Origin: Rheum nobile
Lineage: Eukaryota; Streptophyta; Magnoliopsida; Caryophyllales; Polygonaceae
Length of the DNA stretch: 64,000 bases
NCBI GenBank assembly: GCA_027886185.1
Contig: WOAB01000098.1
Location: forward strand, 2,294,001 to 2,358,000
Reading direction: 5' to 3'
The translations under genes and the position numbers were made by a program. Position 1 is the first letter of the stretch. Every line of letters starts with the position of its first letter. Positions 34,292 through 46,060 of this stretch are shown here, piece after piece. The notes below the pieces were generated by a model, which was not told where the DNA came from, ran no database searches, and saw nothing but the letters and a program-made list of their open reading frames with translations.

Positions 34292-34614
34292 TCTCGATTT
34301 GGGGATTTAGGTTTAAAAATAAAATCGATTGATTTAGGGCTTTAGGAAACAGATTCGGGGAAGAAAGGGAAAATGGAGGTTAGCGGACCTGTTGTTCTTC
34401 AGAGTCGAAAAGATTTGAGGAAGAAAAGAAAAAAGAAAATGATGAACTGTAGGTTGAGTTTTTTTACTACCGATTGAACATATACTGGATTAGGCAAAAC
34501 TGCAAATCTTTTAAACATAAGGTTGTTATAACCCTTTATTAACCACTCTTTTGTTTTTAGAATAAGTTTTATTCACTTTTTATTTTATCATTTTTGTTTT
34601 AAAAAGATTTACAG

Positions 34615-34699
34615 CTCTTTAATACTTTTACAATTCTTTTAAAATTTCGATATTTTTACAAATAACTATCAAAAACTGGATAGTTTTTGCAATTCCGCC
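34615..34699 (-). repeat. MULE right terminal inverted repeat
   Basis: The complement of the left TIR. It ends ...GCAATTCCGCC at 34699, and the TSD TTAATTATT follows at 34700-34708. Confidence 0.85.
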
Positions 34700-34854
34700 T
34701 TAATTATTTAGGGTAGATAACGAAAGAAACTCTCCAAAGCATAAGTGGCAGAACCAGACCATAGACTGCGTCACTTCCTCCTCCTCCAACCCCGTCTCCA
34801 CCGAGGGTTTCATCTTTTCGATCTCCTTTCCCAAACAAACTCAAAAAGTGAAAG

Positions 34855-37800
34855 ATGTCAACTTGTCTCTCGCTCGGTCACCTCTCGTTTTCCCGAGCTC
34901 AAAGATTTCAATTCCGAACTTCCCAATTGCAAATCCCCTTTTTCCATCGCACCCATTTCTCAGCACTATACAATTGCCGAATCCTTCTACCCGGTACCCT
35001 CACCGTTGCCAAGTTCGGATTGCTGGGTCCGGGACAGTTGCCCGACCCAGATAGCTCAGACGGGTTCATCAGGGAGCTGCTTGACCGAGCTGAAGGCTTC
35101 TTTTACTCCATTGCCGATGCTGCCGTTTCGAATTCCGATGCTGCTACTAGTACCACCAAGCAAAGCGATGATTGGCTTTCTGGGATTACTTATTACATGG
35201 AGATTGTCCTCAAGGTATAATAATTTTGTTTTTGTGATTTTACTTGTGCTCTTTTGTGATTAGGTTTTAAAGTCTGTAAGGTATGTGATTGATTTGTGTC
35301 TCTTCACTTTGGGGGATAGGTTTTGAACGATGGCTTGTCTCAGATGCACGTGCCATATGCTTATGGTTTTGCAATCATACTATTAACTTTGATTGTCAAG
35401 GCTGCTACATTTCCTCTGACCAAAAAGCAGGTTTGCCTTCAACCAATCTCTTTGTATTGTTGCATTTTAAGACTCTTGAATGTTTGACAACGTGGAAATA
35501 ATGAAGTGGATGTATAATCAGCAAAGAGTTGGTCCCAGAATCTAGCTGAGTTAGCAAGTATTTGTGGGAAGAGTCTGTTCTAGGTTATAAACTTCTTTTA
35601 GATTCTCCTTTTGGATGTGTACAAGTAAGAGCTGTCTTATTGATATACTAGAGAAGTAGTTTTAATTTTCTGCAACTATCTGGTTTAAAAATGGTTTTCA
35701 CCTAGTATACTGTTAATATACTTTTGGCTCAAATCAGGATACCTTATTGAATGAATTGTTCAAATGCCTTAAATCTGTTGCCTACTTGGGCTCATTAGCT
35801 TCATGCTTGAGTTAGGGTTTCAGAGAACATTAAGTTTTACCTGAGAGTTGTCACCTTTATCCATATCAAAATTATGTCTAGGCCATTTTCTTTGGGTCCT
35901 TAGGCTTCGATAAATGAACCTATCTCAATATGCGGCCTTTTCGAGGAGAAGGTGTGGTGCACTCACCTATCATTCTCTGCTAATTGCCACTTCCAATGGT
36001 AGAATCGAATGCAACCAATAAAGGTGAGGTGGCAGTTTTAGAGGAGAAGGTGCGCAGACCCACGGACGGACGCAGGATTTTAGCTCAGTGGGGGCTAAAA
36101 TTCTGAAGAGTAAACGGTACTTTTAAGTGAAATTATATTGTTTATCCGATATCATCGAACAAGAAAAATCTGTATCACGCTAAATTTAGATAATGAAAAT
36201 AAAAAGTTCTATTAATTTTCTATTTTTCTTATAAATGAGATATTTGAGCCGATAGATATAAAACTATTATTTACATTATGTCTACTGTTTACCCTACACT
36301 ACAATCCTAATTTTAAACAAAAAACTCTATATTCGAATTCCAAATGAATTTTTTCTCAAAATTGATCCAACAATTACACAATTTAAACAAATTTCATCAT
36401 TATTTACTACTTTCTCTTCATAATTTCAACAAATTTGTATAAAAAATTGATTTCAATTTTTTAAATCCATAAGACCTAAATTTAGAAATTTATAACACAA
36501 ATGAGCATATACATAGAGGAGATAGTTCATTTTTTTTTATTGAAGAATCTATGTGTCAATTTGGGTAAAATTACATTTTTTAAAGTATGCATTATAAATT
36601 TTTAATTGAAAAACACAAAAAAAAATATTTAAAAAATGAATTAAAATAAAATTTTTTTTTTTTGGGTCCAGTGGGGGCCACAGCCCCCACTGGGCCCATG
36701 CTAGGTCCGTCCCTGCGCTGACCTATCATGCTCTACTAAGCTATCATTAAAGTCAGCCATTAGGATATTCTAGTTTGTTTTTTAAGTTGGAGAGTCTCTA
36801 TATGACCAAATTGCTTACCAACAAGCTGCAAGATGTTTTTGAAACATTTGCCGATCCTTCATGTGCATGAAGGTATGCTTCTTAAGGATCAATTTGATAA
36901 ATTGAATTCTGTTCAAAAAATTTTTTGATAGATTGAATTCGATTTCACTCGAATTACATAATATCGATGTTAAAGGTTCTAAAGAACATTATATATTCTC
37001 GTGGGAAACCCGTAGCCACCACTATATACATTGAAATTTGTATGTTTTTCCGTTCAGTGCATAATAAAATTCTATGCCATCACACTTCTGGTGAATCATG
37101 GAAATATGTTTGTTGATCTTTAATCATATATTTCTATTCACATCCGTTATGACATGAATCATGAGATCAAATTGATGACACAGATGGGTAATTACATGTT
37201 ATTCACATACGAGGTTGCTTAAAAGTTAAAAGTAGTGGTTGATGTAAATAGGATAGGCAATTACATAATATTAATTGGAGGGATTCATAGAGGTATTTGA
37301 AGTAAGTCAATTTCTCCTTTTACCGGAGATGTGGCCTTCTCTAATTTCTAACCATTGAGCTTGCATCTGTTTGGATGCTTATGTAGCTGTGGCTTCGAGA
37401 CTTAAGCTTTGTGGCTGTTCTTCTAGATCTTTTTGGCTTGAGAACTTCAAGCGTCATTATTGGAGTAAAAGTACTAATTATCTCTTTCAGCAGTTACTTT
37501 GACTTAATATATTCGTTTGGCAGGTAGAATCTGCTATGGCTATGCGTTCTTTGCAACCCCAAATAAAGGCTATTCAGGAGCGATATGCTGGAGATCAGGT
37601 ATCACTCTAATGCCTTCATTTCCATTTCTATAGGTTTCAAGACATTTTTATCTAAAATAAACTTATGGCCAAGTTACAGGGATGCTTTGCTATTGCAGGA
37701 AAGGATTCAACTTGAAATAGCTCGAATATATAAACTTGCTCTCATAAACCCGTTAGCAGGTATATCCATTTAGCTCAGTTAATCATTCACAAGTCTTCTT

Positions 37801-39615
37801 CACTTTCAGTCACTTCTGTTAATTTGTCCTATATAGTCTAATTCTCAACCCCCCCCCCCCCCCCCCCCCAAATCTACTATCTGCTTTTTTTTATTGTATT
37901 TATCTCTTCTAGTTGTGCCTACCATTGTGTTCAATGTGCTCAATTTGTTTTAAATTTGTATAGGGTGCTTGCCAACCATTGCCACTATACCAATATGGAT
38001 TGGACTATATAGAGCCCTTTCAAATGTGGCAAATGAGGTGCGATATCATTTCTTTCTATTAGATCATATTTAGTTCTATAGTTCTATCACCGGCATTGCT
38101 GTACTGCAACTAATCACTGGTGAATATTGTCTTCTGATATAAAGGGACTTCTTACTGAAGGATTCTTTTGGATTCCTTCTCTTGCTGGTCCAACAACTAT
38201 AGCTGCTCGACAAAATGGCAGTGGAATATCTTGGCTTTTCCCCTTTGTGGTAAGGATATGCCTACTTTTATGCATAGATCAGCAAAAAAATTACTTTCTC
38301 TTTTGACAAAACCCTGTTGTTTTGATGTTATCTTCTCCTGTCTTATTGAAGAAAATATGATGTTTTTTTTTTTTAAAAAAAATCATATGATCCACGCCCT
38401 AGGCCCCTAGCCTAACAATTTCCCCCCCCCTTTTTTTGATTTTCAATTGGTTCTGGTCCACTGGTGGTAAATGTTTTTGAGTAATTCTAAGTATTGTATT
38501 TGGGGATGTGTTTCGCAGGATGGTCATCCACCTCTTGATTGGTCTGCCACATTAGCATACCTTGTCTTGCCAGCATTGTTGGTTGTTTCACAGTATGTAT
38601 CTGTCCAAATTATGCAATCATCCCAGGTTAGCCAACTCTGAAGAAATATTATAGCCTAGACCCCTTGTGATGTCCATTTTCATGAGCTTATTATGAATGT
38701 GATACAGAATGATTATATTTCAGAGTTCAGACTGATTATTTGGATAAAAAAAATGAATATATTTTCACTTTCGCCTTGCCTGATCTGAAGTTTCTAGAAG
38801 TCGGAAACAAACTGTGAAGGGATGGTGAGGTATTATCTGTATACTCAGGTCTGCTGCTACCTTTTCAGCCTAATGATCCTAACATGAAGACTTCTCAAAC
38901 AATCACGAAATTCCTGCCTTTACTCATCGGGTATTTTGCCCTTTCAGTGCCTTCTGGTCTAAGCCTCTATTGGTGAGCAAGTCTTATCACATTTGAGCTA
39001 ACTTTTGTCTAACACCAATATTACAAGTACCTTAAGTTTATCTATACTCCTTGCAGGCTCACAAATAATATATTGAGCACAGCTCAGCAAGTATGGCTTC
39101 AGAAGCTGGGAGGTGCAATGAATCCTCTAGGAAAAGTTAGTGCGGAAACCTTCAAGGACGAGATGCCAGAGACTGAAAAAAGCGTGGTGGAAATGAAATC
39201 AACCCAAATAGAGGAAGCTTCACCTTCTACAGGGCTCCGTCCAGGAGAAAGGTTTAAGCAGTTGAAGGAAGAAGAAACAAGGAGAAGATGCCAAAGGGAG
39301 GAAGAGATTAGGAAGGCTGAAGAGGTAGCTGCAAATGTTGTCACCACGGTAGATGAAGAGGTGAAGAAACCCGAACCTGATAAGGCTGGCAATGGGCATC
39401 CAGTTGAAAGGATTGATGAAGGAAACACATACACAAACGATATCAAGGCTAATAGCACTAATAGCTCCTCTAGCGATCCACTAGGTATGAATGGAAATGG
39501 TACTTTTATAGCTTCTGGAGAAGAAGAAAACACTTCAGTCCCAGTTGAGGAGAGCACTACGCAGGCTGATTCTGATGCTGCTCGTGAGAAGGATAACCAT
39601 GTTCGGAAGTCTTGA
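34855..39615 (+). CDS. ALB4: ALB4-like thylakoid membrane protein insertase (YidC/Oxa1/Alb3 family)
   Basis: Nine coding exons: 34855-35214, 35320-35430, 37524-37598, 37699-37759, 37964-38037, 38145-38249, 38519-38626, 38869-38972 and 39057-39615. They encode 518 residues with all GT-AG junctions in phase. A Ser/Arg/Phe-rich N-terminus suggests a chloroplast transit peptide. The insertase core starts near residue 121 (VLNDGLSQMHVPYAYGFAI). Hydrophobic helices lie at about 135-153, 206-222, 273-290 and 313-330, and include FPLTKKQ, NPLAGCLPTIATIPIWIGLY and SVPSGLSLYWLTNNILS. The C-terminal tail has PGERFKQLKEEE (about 395-406), is rich in Glu/Lys, and ends without the strongly basic tail of ALB3 that binds cpSRP43. 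That points to ALB4 rather than ALB3. ALB4 works with ALB3 in inserting or assembling thylakoid complexes. The MULE ends 155 bp before the start codon and a MITE sits in intron 2. Confidence 0.9.
35431..37523 (+). other. ALB4 intron 2 (2.1 kb) enlarged by a MITE
   Basis: By far the longest intron of the gene. It contains the 654-bp MULE-type MITE at 36061-36714. The rest has no coding signal. Confidence 0.8.
36061..36714. mobile_element. 654-bp MULE-type MITE, copy 1, in ALB4 intron 2
   Basis: The ends are CACGGACGGACGCAGGATTT and the complement of ...CTAGGTCCGTCCCT, with inner inverted words TAGCTCAGTGGGGGC and GGGCCCAGTGGGGGC. A 9-bp TSD GCGCAGACC/GCGCTGACC (one mismatch) flanks it. Copy 2 at 45106-45759 is the same length and nearly identical. 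It has no coding capacity. Confidence 0.85.
37853..37869 (+). repeat. Poly-C run in ALB4 intron 4
   Basis: An uninterrupted run of roughly 18-20 C within the short intron 37760-37963. The exact length is prone to sequencing error. Confidence 0.8.
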
Positions 39616-41020
39616 GAAAGTAATGTCCCTTCCCTCATTCAATCAATTGCCTAAATTATGCTGATGTTAGTTGATCACTGTTGCATCTAGCTGGGGTTTC
39701 ATGGGTTGCTGTGCTTGATTTGTTGTATATGCTAAATTAGAGGAATAGAATTGAGTGAAGTCTATGTTGCTAACCAGTTGCAGGAAGTGGCGGAACAACA
39801 TTCAACGATAGACAATTCCAGGCAGAATGATGGGATGAAACAAACAGAAGCAGGGGAGTTTAGAAGTAATCTGGGGAGATGTAGGCCCCGCAGAGACGAG
39901 CACATGTCGTGATTGTGTATGCGCAGGGAACTTGAACCTTCGAAAATCGTCTACACTCTTTACCGTTGCATGCGTAACTAACAGAGTCTTCCTAACGTTC
40001 AGGCAAGTTTGTGTCACTAGGAACGTCAATTGTGCTTGTGGTGTAACATGTTTTGGACTCCAAATCCATAAACCAATTGATGATAGTACTTGTATTTGTC
40101 TTTCATGCGAAATAGTTAATTTCGCTTGAAAACAAATGGTTACCTTGGAGAATAGAACTACTATACAAATGAAAAGTGAAGCTATGCTCGGGCGGGTAAT
40201 GTTTCGTTGATAGGTGCTTAAACAGTTAAACTACATTTTTTTTTTGAATAGCCTCGTTCAGGGTTTCTATCATTGATTAGAGAACCAAAACTAAAGCGAA
40301 CAGTGAACCGAGGAGGCTTGAGGGGGGCGGGCAGTCAACCGAGCTTGTGTATGATAAAAATGAGGGTAATGTTTTGGAATGAGGAATGGGGTTTTGGTTA
40401 AGCTATTGAGAATCAAATGGCGAATGAGGTTTCGATCTAAATTCTAGAATGATACTCATTTCATCAAATACGAGAGGTATGAAAACCATATATATTGGGG
40501 GTTGAGGAATTGGGTTGGAGCTCAAAAAACTTCATACCTCATTCCTCAAACATTTTTAGCAAACGCACAAGAGTTTAAAGTTCTTCAATAATGTTTGCTA
40601 GTGAGTTTACAAAGAGTTTATTTTTAAAAAATATTTATTTTTTACTTGCACAAATATCTATAACACTCAAATTTTAAATTTCAAACCCTATTTTTTTTTA
40701 AAAAGACACTACATAAATAAAAATACACTTACCTAACAAATCCTAAAGAGATATCTTCTATGAATCCCACTGTTCAAGTTCTCTCAATCCCTGGCCTCAT
40801 TTTAATTTTCTTTTCCCTCTCATCGCATAAATCCCATTGCCTATTTTTTTTTTGACTTTTCCCTTCTTAATTGTTTTTCTTTTTTCAATTAGTATATATT
40901 AATTAAATTTCTTTTGCCTAACACTTCATAAACCCCATTACTCAATTGTATTTATTTTTCAACTTTTCCCTTCTTTTTTTGCCGTCATTTTTTACTATAT
41001 TCTAATTGTTAAATATCAAT
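39616..41020. other. ALB4 3' flank and intergenic sequence, no gene recognised
   Basis: The 3' UTR probably extends some hundred bases past 39615. Position 39779 has a TTGCAG that could be an acceptor of a 3' UTR intron. Beyond about 40200 the sequence is AT-rich with no gene. A segment at 40380-40560 repeats TTGAGGAAT/ATTCCTCA words in opposite orientation and may be a small decayed element. Confidence 0.45.
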
Positions 41021-41023
41021 TAA

Positions 41024-41185
41024 GGGTTTGTTTGGTAAGTGTTTTTATAAATATCTTTTTACTTTTATTGTATTTTTTGTTAAAAAAATAGTTTTTTAAA
41101 TTTGTGTGGTATTAAAAAGCGTTAAAGAGAAAAATAAGTACTTTTTTCAAATAAAGTCTTTGACAATACTTGGCCAAACAAGGAC
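41024..41185. mobile_element. 162-bp Tourist-like MITE
   Basis: The ends GGGTTTGTTTGG and the complement of CCAAACAAGGAC are imperfect inverted repeats, flanked by TAA on both sides (41021-41023 and 41186-41188). A 3-bp TAA duplication with a GGG/GTC start fits PIF/Harbinger-derived MITEs. Confidence 0.65.
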
Positions 41186-41524
41186 TAAATGTATGATCAA
41201 TGCGTGATAAAAGAATTTCCCCTTTGTTGAGTGTTCCCCCTACGTACAGTGGAGGAGATTTCATGCTGCGAGAAAGGGGATTTTTACATGAAGGTACGCG
41301 AAAAATACATGCCCATCTTTGCACGGGGATGAAGAACAACGCAGCGGTAAATCCATCCCACCCCCGCCAAAAAATACATATATATAACCCCAAACCACTA
41401 AACTTTACATCATAAATCCGAGACCTTTAATATGCTAATCCCAAACCTTTTAGATACTATACCTTAAAACTCCAACCCTTTAAACCCCTAATAGTGGGTT
41501 GGTTGATATAAAATGAGGTTTTTA

Positions 41525-42386
41525 TGTTGATGAAGTAAATCGACGTTCGTTTTAGTATTATCGGGACTCTCACATTGCCAACTGGATATCGAGTCGTTAG
41601 AACGTGGGTTAGGAGTGTGTGGAGTGCACACCCATGTAAACGAACTTTGATTCCGGATTTATATTTTGGAGTGTAGAGTTTGGAGCATGTGATCCGAAGA
41701 ATTAATCGGGTTGGAAAAGTTATGTACATGTTATTCAATATAACATAACATGGTAAAGCAGGGTATATAACCCGGACATCTCTTGTCCGTGTTAAATTCG
41801 CGCGCTGAAGAAAGCTGAGGTTTATAACCCGGGTGTGTTACAACCGGGTTATAAAACCTGTGTTGTAAATAACTGCTTCAGATATAGCCCGGGCGGAGAA
41901 CATCCGGGTTATAAAGAGCTCTTGTGCGGTTGTGCAATTTTGAACGGTTTTAACCGTCTTCAAGGGTTTATTTCTTTTCTCCAAGATGTATGGAACATCT
42001 CATACTCTATATATAGGGTCTCATGGGTGTTGGCAAGGGTCTACGAATTTGATCAATCGATTCTAAGGAATCTAAGTCGAAAATACATAAACACAAACAT
42101 CTCCAAGTGTTCGATCTTGATTCAAGGAGCCTAGAACAAGATCGGATTGGTTGTCTTATCCCCATGTCGATGTCGTGTAACCCTTTAGGCTTTTGGATCT
42201 CCTTGGAGGAGAGGTATGAGGGTCAAAATACGATATTCGGAAAGCGTATTAAACGCGATTCAATCTATTATCCAAGCCATTGATTTGATCGTTATTCTCA
42301 TATTCGTGGTGTTGTTTCAATCATTTCTTTGATGTTGAAGACGGCGTCCGTTGTGGTTCATCACGAAGAGACACTCCTCTCCAACA
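41525..42386 (+). repeat. 5' LTR of the Copia element
   Basis: It matches 55028-55893 with few substitutions and a 4-bp length difference near the start. It contains an imperfect hairpin at about 41819-41859. Confidence 0.9.
41819..41859 (+). promoter_or_regulatory. Long hairpin in the Copia LTR
   Basis: GGTTTATAACCCGG and CCGGGTTATAAAACC pair with one bulged base around an 11-nt loop. Related CCCGG...CCGGGTTATAAA words flank it at 41769 and 41888-41915. The same structure is kept in the other LTR (about 55326-55366). It could be a promoter or packaging element; function is inferred only. Confidence 0.5.
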
Positions 42387-42529
42387 ATCGAATATCGTAT
42401 TTCTAAATATTGATGATTTCTTTGGCAGAATTGGATCGAAAGGGATTGTGTTCGATTTTGTTAAATTGAAATTAGTGCTAACGTTCGTATCATCATTAAG
42501 TATGGTGGCCGGCGTACGTGCCCGATGAC

Positions 42530-43761
42530 CAGAGGCGGATCTATGGGGGGGGGGGGGGGGGCTAGGGGGCGGCCGCCCCCGCTCACCGCTGGCGAGAAGC
42601 TTAGCCGGAGCGATGAGCCCCCCCCCCCCCCCCCCCCCCCCCCCCGGCGCCATTGAAGGAGAAGAGGAAGATAGTGAGAGGGAGCCCCTGCTGGCTGCTG
42701 CACATGCGAAGAAGTCGCTGAGGGGAGTGAGGGCGAAGGGCCTAAGTTGCAGATCTCAGATCTGGCAGAGCGGAGAAGACGAAGTGACGAACTGTTTTTA
42801 TTTTTCATTTTTTTAAGTGTTAAAACGACGTTGTTTTGATAAAAAAATTAAAACACCTATAACTTTTTTTAAAAAAAAAACGAGTTTTAATGGGTTATTC
42901 TTCCCTTCTTTTCCGTTGATGTTCCTAAGAAGCTACAGACTAAGCACCGGCCGCACCGCACCGACCTTTCCTCTCCAAGTCTTCAACTCCCAATTTTCGG
43001 TGGAATTCCGACGTCCTACGCCTCTCCCGCCGCCTGATGCCCACCGCCGACCAGTCCGGCGCGCCCACCGTCTCTCATTTCGTCCAAAAAATGTGAGTTT
43101 TAGTTGTTTAGGGTTTAAGGAAAATTGAAAATCTTCTATGAATCATATCTATATATTTGCTTAAAGATTACATATTTATATTGAATCTATAATTATATAT
43201 TGAATACTAGTTGAAATATTTGTTTATAGACTTATAGTTAATATTTTGGGGATTGATTAAATTGTTTGAAATGTTGAACATTGGTTAAATACTTGAATAT
43301 TTTAATTGATGTAGTTTAAATTGAATTGTTTATGTTTAGGAAAATGGACTCGGACTAAGAGAACGGCAAATTCAACTATAAATAATGTTGATATGAATGT
43401 GGGTGGATTGAATGAACCTCAAGTTGATATGAATGTGGGTGGATAGAATATGTCTCGAGTTGATATAAATGTGGGTGAACCAAGTGAGCCTCAAGTTGAT
43501 ATGAATTTGGGTGAACCAAGTGAGCCTCAAGTTGATATGAATTTGGGTGAACCGAGTGAATCCCAAAATATTGATAACAATGTGGGTGGATCTAGTCTCA
43601 AAAGAGCTAGAATGAAGACTATATGTGAAGAGGTTATTGTTAGTGATCCGATATTACGAAAACCAATCAACGAATATGATCTTCGTATTAGAGATGATGT
43701 TAGGAGAAAGTATGTTATAAGTCTTTGAGCCCCCTTATAATTCGTTCTAGATCCGCCATTG
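42530..43761 (+). mobile_element. hAT-type element with a TTF-finger transposase N-terminus
   Basis: The ends CAGAGGCGGATCTA and the complement of TAGATCCGCCATTG are inverted repeats, flanked by an 8-bp TSD CCGATGAC (42522-42529, 43762-43769), both hAT traits. Near the right end, 43338-43728 (+) encodes tandem VDMNLGEPSEPQ-like repeats and then DPILRKPINEYDLRIRDDVR followed by RKYVI. The latter matches the segment before the TTF-type zinc finger of hAT transposases. The frame stops at the right terminus, so the transposase core is deleted. G and C homopolymers (G17 at about 42545-42561, C28 at about 42618-42645) lie near the left end. Confidence 0.8.
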
Positions 43762-43769
43762 CCGATGAC

Positions 43770-45096
43770 GAACGGTTTCAAAGAACACTGTTTGAAGACA
43801 ATTGGCTTTGTGTTTGAGCGGTTATGATACGTACCGTTGGATGCAGATGTACATTAATATTGTATATATCTGTATGGTGGCAGTTCCATGTTTAATTTGA
43901 TGGTCACTTGCTAAATTTTATGCATGTTATTTTATATCATGTACGCATAATGAACATGATGATGATCATGGGCTGCAAGAGGTTTGACAACCTCTGGATA
44001 CTTATATATATATCATATATTTGTACATTCGATCATGGATTATATTCCATTTGTCCGGCAATCATGATTGATTTGGTTATCCATCAAACACGTATAAGAG
44101 ATCGATGATCTGCCGTGTGTTGGTTTGGTCATCGCCGTGTATCGATGATGATGATGTCATTTGGACATGGAAATCATAATTATGTTCGGTTTATGATGGC
44201 TGTGTAAAAGTTTCGATGTTATGAGTCGTTATTACTCATGTAATGGGTGAGAAGGAAGTGATTAATCTTCTTTATATATATATATGATATGTATGCGTGA
44301 TCATGGTGAAGATATATATTGACCGTATGTGTTCGATCATGGGTATATATGCATGGTCCAGTTGTTTTGATCATGTGTAACACATGTATATTTGTGTATG
44401 GCGAACATATATATGCACGTACAATAGATGCGAATGTCATTTGATTTTAAATTCGCGTTGGTATGTGGTTATTGATTTTGGTGGCACTGATCCAAGATGC
44501 TATCATTTATTATACACGATTGATCGATCGGATCAAAGAAAGAATGAGCATGACCATGTAATTAACATGTCATGTGACTAGTGCTATTGAGCATTATCGG
44601 TCAAGTTGTTATTTCCTAAGGTTCATTGTGATTTGGATGGAGGAAAAGTTCATTAGTCTTTTTAAAGATTTGGATGGATAATATTTCAACCTAAATGGTT
44701 AAATGGGAGAATGAGGAATGTTTATAATTTTTGTTTTCTCATGTATATATATATGTGTGTATGTACATAGCATGATCATAATGTCTATATGATTATGGAC
44801 TTTTCGTTGGTTTAAATGGAAGGTGGAGGACGGTGCAACCGTTTGATTAAGTCTCAAGAGACTTAGGACAAGTATCTCATATATTGATGAGGTCTTGTGT
44901 AATTTTATGAGTCTACTATACTATTGTATAGACTACTCGTGTTTCTAGATTACTTGATTCAGGTCTACTGTCTTAGTACAGATTACTTGATGATAAGTCT
45001 ACTAGGTTGACCAGATTACTTTTAGTCTACTGGTCATGTTATGCCCTACAGTATTCTTATACTGATTGGCGATGTTTGACTCTATTGTATTTTATA
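43770..45096. other. Copia interior, non-coding remnant
   Basis: AT-rich sequence with many TATATA and CATGATCATG-type palindromic words and no coding region that I can assign. Confidence 0.5.
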
Positions 45097-45950
45097 CAGA
45101 CTAGTAGGGACGGACGTAGGATTTTAGCTCAATGGGGGCTAAAATTATGAAGAGTAAACGGTACTTTTAAGTGAAATTATATTGTTTATCCGATATCATC
45201 GAACGAGAAAAATCTGTATCACGCTAAATTTAGATAATGAAAATAAAAAGTTCTATTAATTTTCTATTTTTCTTATAAATGAGATATTTGAGCCGATAGA
45301 TAAAAAACTATTATTTACATTATGTCTACTGTTTACCCTACACTACAATCCTAATTTTAAACAACAAACTCTATATTCGAATTCCAAATGAATTTTTTCT
45401 CAAAATTGATCCAACAATTACACAATTTAAACAAATTTCATCATTATTTACTACTTTCTCTTCATAATTTCAACAAATTTGTATAAAAAATTGATTTCAA
45501 TTTTTTAAATCCATAAGACCTAAATTTAGAAATTTATAACACAAATGAGCATATACATAGAGGAGATAGTTCAATTTTTTATTATTGAAGAATCTATGTG
45601 TCAATTTGGGTAAAATTACATTTTTTAAAGTATGCATTATAAATTTTTAATTGAAAAACACAAAAAAATATTTAAAAAATGAATTAAAATAATTTTTTTT
45701 TTAGCATGGGTCCAGTGGGGGCCACAGCCCCCACTGGGCCCATGCTAGGTCCGTCCTTGCAGACTAGTCATTTCGACCCTACTATACTTTGTATAGATTG
45801 GTCGGTTATTAACGAGATTACTTTAAAGTCTACTGGTTCATGCCCTGCAGTATAGTTATACTGATTGGCTAGACTTGACTCTACAGTTTCCAAACAGATT
45901 AGTCAATAGACCCTACTATACTTTGTATAGAGTGGTCGGTTATTTATTTA
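44985..45950. repeat. Tandem array with ~134-145-bp period, interrupted by the MITE
   Basis: Units contain CTACTATACTTTGTATAG, ACTGATTGGC and GTCTACTGGT words. CTACTATACTTTGTATAG recurs with a 134-bp spacing (45779 and 45913). A related unit at 45020-45096 lies on the other side of the MITE. Confidence 0.65.
45106..45759. mobile_element. 654-bp MULE-type MITE, copy 2
   Basis: A perfect 9-bp TSD CAGACTAGT stands at 45097-45105 and 45760-45768. It is nearly identical to copy 1 at 36061-36714. The start AGGGACGGACGTAG and end CTAGGTCCGTCCTTG are inverted repeats. Confidence 0.9.
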
Positions 45951-46060
45951 TTGTATATATGTTATGCATTTTATTATATATATGAAATTTTGTATGTGTA
46001 ATATTATATTATTTGCATATAATATGATTATTGCTAGACAAGTTATGGTTTATATATGAC

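Larger units (their letters stand above)
24988..34699. mobile_element. Complete 9.7-kb Mutator-like element (MULE) carrying GRF and DUF1985-Ulp1 genes
   Basis: The ends are inverted repeats of at least ~85 bp (GGCGTAATGGCAAAA... on the left; GGCGGAATTGCAAAA... on the complement of the right end), flanked by a perfect 9-bp TSD. The element carries a MuDR-type transposase N-terminus (25482-26844, +) with stops and no DDE core, a GRF zinc-finger/TM gene (28365-29076, +), and a DUF1985-Ulp1 cysteine-protease gene (34291-29563, -). MULEs with Ulp1-like passengers are known in plants (for example the Kaonashi group in Arabidopsis). This copy has lost its own catalytic transposase and is non-autonomous. 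It lies 147 bp before the annotated first exon block of ALB4 when counted from the right TSD. Confidence 0.9.
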
